Positions 61,651 through 64,000 of a stretch of 64,000 bases of DNA are shown piece after piece. The stretch spans positions 31,608 through 95,607 of the forward strand of contig CAZTJA010000003.1 in assembly GCA_964613745.1 (NCBI GenBank), in the 5' to 3' direction. Position numbers and translations under genes: made by a program. The notes beneath the pieces were generated by a model. It ran no database searches. It saw only the letters and a program-made list of their open reading frames with translations, and had not been told where the DNA came from. Each line of letters starts with the position of its first letter. Position 1 is the stretch's first letter. The DNA comes from CAZTJA01 sp964613745 (GTDB lineage Bacteria > Desulfobacterota > Desulfomonilia > Desulfomonilales > Desulfomonilaceae).

Positions 61651-62715
61651 ATGGAAATAGCTTTTTTTGGATCCAGTATTGTTTCGGCTTATTGGAACGG
61701 GGCAGCGACTTACTACAGGGGAATCGTTAAAGGTCTGGCTCAACTAGGCCATAAAATAACGTTTTATGAACCCGATGCATATGACAGGCAAAAACACCGT
61801 GATTTGTCGGACCCGAAATGGGTTACCGTATCGGTTTTTGATGCCAATGAAGCCGGCCGGCGGCAAGCTTTGAAGGCAGCAAAAAGGTCGGATGTCATTG
61901 TAAAAGCCAGCGGATTGGGCATATTTGACCAGGAACTTGAAACGGCCATAGCCGAAGATTTCGGCGGCAAGACACGTATTTATTGGGACGTAGATGCACC
62001 GGCTACTTTGGACAGGGTATTGTCAAACCCTGATGATTACTTCAAGAAGCTGATTCCCAAATATGACCTTATACTGACTTATGGAGGAGGGCCGCCGGTT
62101 GTAAGAGCGTTCTTCGAGTTGGGAGCCCGTGAGTGTATTCCCATTTATAACGCGCTGGACCCTGAAACACATTTCCCCGTTTCCCCCGACGAACATTATT
62201 CCGCGACTCTTACCTTTCTTGGAAACCGATTACCTGATCGGGAGAAGCGAGTAACTGAATTTTTTCTGCAACCTGCCGCACGACGACCCACGGAAAAATT
62301 CCTCTTGGGCGGCAATGGTTGGGAAATTGGAGATCTCTCCGACAATGTAAAATATATGGGACACGTTTACACGAAAGACCATAATGTAATGAACAGTTCG
62401 TGTTTGGCAGTTTTGAACGTGAATCGAGAAAGCATGGCCAAATTTGGGTATTCGCCGCCCACCAGGATATTTGAGGCCGCCGGAGCCGCTGCATGTATCA
62501 TTTCAGATGCATGGTACGGCATCGAGCAGTTTCTCGAACCAAATAAGGAAGTTCTTATCGCTTCAGATGGCAGGGAGGTCGATCACCATCTGGATGGACT
62601 CTCTCGCACCGATGCGAAGAAGATAGGCCAATCCGCGTTGAAACGTGTTAAGGCCGAACATACGTATGACCAAAGAGCCGCTCAAGTACATAAGATATTA
62701 ACGGGAACGCTTTGA
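61651..62715 (+). CDS. CgeB-like glycosyltransferase, second of three tandem paralogues
   Basis: 354 residues. N-terminal SSIVSAYWNGAATYYRGIVKGL and the C-terminal RIFEAAGAAACIISDAWYGIEQFLEPNKEVLIA match the neighbours on both sides, so gene duplication produced the set. Donor-half signature reads FEAAGAAAC, replacing the usual FEAxACGxP, which may alter specificity. ATG 61651 has AAGGA seven bases upstream. It is 12 bases before the third paralogue. Confidence 0.84.
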   Translation: MEIAFFGSSIVSAYWNGAATYYRGIVKGLAQLGHKITFYEPDAYDRQKHRDLSDPKWVTVSVFDANEAGRRQALKAAKRSDVIVKASGLGIFDQELETAIAEDFGGKTRIYWDVDAPATLDRVLSNPDDYFKKLIPKYDLILTYGGGPPVVRAFFELGARECIPIYNALDPETHFPVSPDEHYSATLTFLGNRLPDREKRVTEFFLQPAARRPTEKFLLGGNGWEIGDLSDNVKYMGHVYTKDHNVMNSSCLAVLNVNRESMAKFGYSPPTRIFEAAGAAACIISDAWYGIEQFLEPNKEVLIASDGREVDHHLDGLSRTDAKKIGQSALKRVKAEHTYDQRAAQVHKILTGTL

Positions 62716-62727
62716 AAGATATACATC

Positions 62728-63831
62728 ATGGATAGAATGGAAATCGCCATATTTGGATTATCAATTACATCCTCTTGGGGGAACGGGCATGCGGTAACCT
62801 ACCGCGGTTTAGTTTCGGAACTCTCTGGTTTGGGACATCAAGTAACCTTTTATGAGAGGAATAAACCTTGGTATGACAAAAATCGGGACCTCCCGAATCC
62901 CAAATTCTGTCGGACTGTTCTTTATGATCATTTAAAAGAACTTGAAGATTTATATGCTGATCAGGTGCGGCATGCTGATGCGGTAATCGTCGGATCATAC
63001 GTTCCGGAAGGAGTTGACGTCGGTAGATGGGTGATCAGAACCACAAAGGGAGTGCCAATCTTTTACGATATTGATACTCCCGTGACTCTCGCGAAACTCG
63101 CGGTCGGTGATCACGAATATTTGCATCCTGAGCTAATTCCGAAATACAAGCTTTATCTTTCATTCACCGGCGGGCCGATTCTGAAACTCCTGGAAACAAA
63201 ATTCGGTGCATGGCGCGCTCGCCCTCTGTATTGTTCTGTGGGGAGCGACTATTACAAGGACACCGGAGCCTCGGAGTACGATCTGGGCTATTTAGGAACG
63301 TACAGCGATGACAGACAACCCAAAATTGAAGCCCTCCTCAATCAACCGGCTCGCTTGCTGCAAGAGCACAAATTCATTGTGGCCGGTCCTCTTTATCCCA
63401 AGGAAATTGATTGGTCCCCTAACGTGGTGAGAGTGGAGCATCTTTCCCCGGAAAAGCATCGAAAATTTTATGCTTCCCAGAAATTCACGCTCAACGTGAC
63501 TCGGTCGGATATGATTAAAGCCGGGTGGTCTCCGAGCATCAGACTTTTTGAAGCTGCCGCTTGCGGCACTCCGATCATTAGTGATTGGTGGGCGGGCTTG
63601 GATTATTTTTTTAAGCCTGGAAAGGAAATATTGATAGCCGACGGGTCGCAAACCGTGATGAATTTTTTGAAAAATGTTTCTGATAAACGGCGGTCCGCAA
63701 TAGCTGAAGCAGCGCGTAAAAAGGTGTTGGATCAACATACGGCATTTCACAGAGCCGTCCAATTGGAAGAATACGTGAAGGAAGCCCGGAACGGAAAAAA
63801 TGGAAAGTTCCAAGTGCGGTTCGCAGTCTGA
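62728..63831 (+). CDS. CgeB-like glycosyltransferase, third of three tandem paralogues
   Basis: 367 residues. The closest in layout to its upstream neighbour: LSITSSWGNGHAVTYRGLVSEL at the start and RLFEAAACGTPIISDWWAGLDYFFKPGKEILIA near the end, the classical Glyco_trans_1_2 motif. It may add the next sugar in the same glycan. ATG 62728 (ATG 62737 is also in frame) has a weak ribosome site. The last 170 bases of the window hold no complete gene, so the operon may continue. Confidence 0.85.
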   Translation: MDRMEIAIFGLSITSSWGNGHAVTYRGLVSELSGLGHQVTFYERNKPWYDKNRDLPNPKFCRTVLYDHLKELEDLYADQVRHADAVIVGSYVPEGVDVGRWVIRTTKGVPIFYDIDTPVTLAKLAVGDHEYLHPELIPKYKLYLSFTGGPILKLLETKFGAWRARPLYCSVGSDYYKDTGASEYDLGYLGTYSDDRQPKIEALLNQPARLLQEHKFIVAGPLYPKEIDWSPNVVRVEHLSPEKHRKFYASQKFTLNVTRSDMIKAGWSPSIRLFEAAACGTPIISDWWAGLDYFFKPGKEILIADGSQTVMNFLKNVSDKRRSAIAEAARKKVLDQHTAFHRAVQLEEYVKEARNGKNGKFQVRFAV

Positions 63832-64000
63832 AAGCATGCTCTAGATCAATTATGCAATTTCCCCATTATGCCGATTTCGATGAGGTGACTATCTCGATCC
63901 TGTCGATCCCATGAATGTCCTCTGTTTTGTCCTTTGAATTTCGTAAAACGAGATCGAAGCTTCAGGTGGGATTACCTTCAATTTGGAAGAAAGCGTGCGT

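Noticed and set aside
63292..63837. 181-codon antisense frame inside the third CgeB-like gene
   Set aside because: It lies entirely opposite a clear glycosyltransferase and has no family motifs; it is explained as the shadow of a biased codon pattern.
1..64000. Search for tRNA, rRNA, CRISPR arrays, insertion sequences or prophage
   Set aside because: No T-loop plus acceptor pairs, no regularly spaced repeats, no transposase or integrase frames were found by eye.

Overview
The window reads as ordinary chromosome of a Gram-negative anaerobe, most likely a deltaproteobacterium (Desulfobacterota) of the sulfate-reducing or syntrophic kind. Reasons seen in the sequence: an AhbB-type siroheme decarboxylase beside hemL (heme made from siroheme), a 1426-residue BadF/HgdC-type activase fused to dehydratase-like domains, selA, many PAS/hybrid sensor and c-di-GMP proteins, outer-membrane barrels and lipoproteins, and frequent TTG/GTG starts. 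No species is claimed. I found no rRNA, tRNA, insertion sequence, prophage or CRISPR array.

Layout. 1-1300: the 3' end of an omptin-like barrel and a small exported Lys/Pro-rich protein, closed by a strong terminator. 1393-10108: the large activase, a divergent DtxR-type metalloregulator, tRNA methylthiotransferase mtaB, then a secreted protein plus selA. 10238-17683 (all minus): two small envelope proteins, a sigma-54 response regulator, a hybrid histidine kinase and a 582-aa outer-membrane protein. 18006-23660: a Yellow/MRJP-type secreted protein, an RluD-type pseudouridine synthase, hemL with ahbB, a nucleoside-phosphorylase-family protein and a membrane protein whose leader looks like a small structured RNA. 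23742-28202 (minus): a small cytosolic protein, an MFS exporter, a PDZ-less HtrA protease and DUF502 membrane protein. 28411-36992: a metallo-beta-lactamase-fold hydrolase, gltX, glutamate dehydrogenase, an Hpt/GGDEF pair and smc.

36982-41540 is a glycan-type module: a B12-binding radical SAM enzyme, two glycosyltransferases and a methyltransferase. 41562-47392 holds a sirtuin, then an ECF sigma factor, a cysteine-rich zinc anti-sigma factor, thioredoxin and thioredoxin reductase in one tight operon, followed by small envelope proteins and hisI-hisG. 47417-53835 has a PilZ protein, a Gfo/Idh/MocA oxidoreductase and a complete Liv-type branched-chain amino-acid ABC transporter (binding protein, two permeases, two ATPases). 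54339-56354 has lepB, a Gate-domain membrane protein and a small conserved protein. 56907-63831 is a second glycan-type operon: an epimerase, another B12-binding radical SAM enzyme, a GT4 glycosyltransferase and three tandem CgeB-like glycosyltransferase paralogues; it may continue beyond the window.

The most interesting points are: (1) the sigma/anti-sigma/trxA/trxB operon, whose anti-sigma factor has cysteines at the spacing of Streptomyces RsrA, suggesting a deltaproteobacterial version of the SigR-RsrA-thioredoxin redox loop; (2) the radical-SAM/glycosyltransferase operon with three CgeB-like paralogues; (3) a structured leader or small RNA with an anti-Shine-Dalgarno-like segment before the gene at 22974; (4) a sigma-54 activator with Asn in place of the Walker B Asp; and (5) an omptin-like barrel that has lost its catalytic His.
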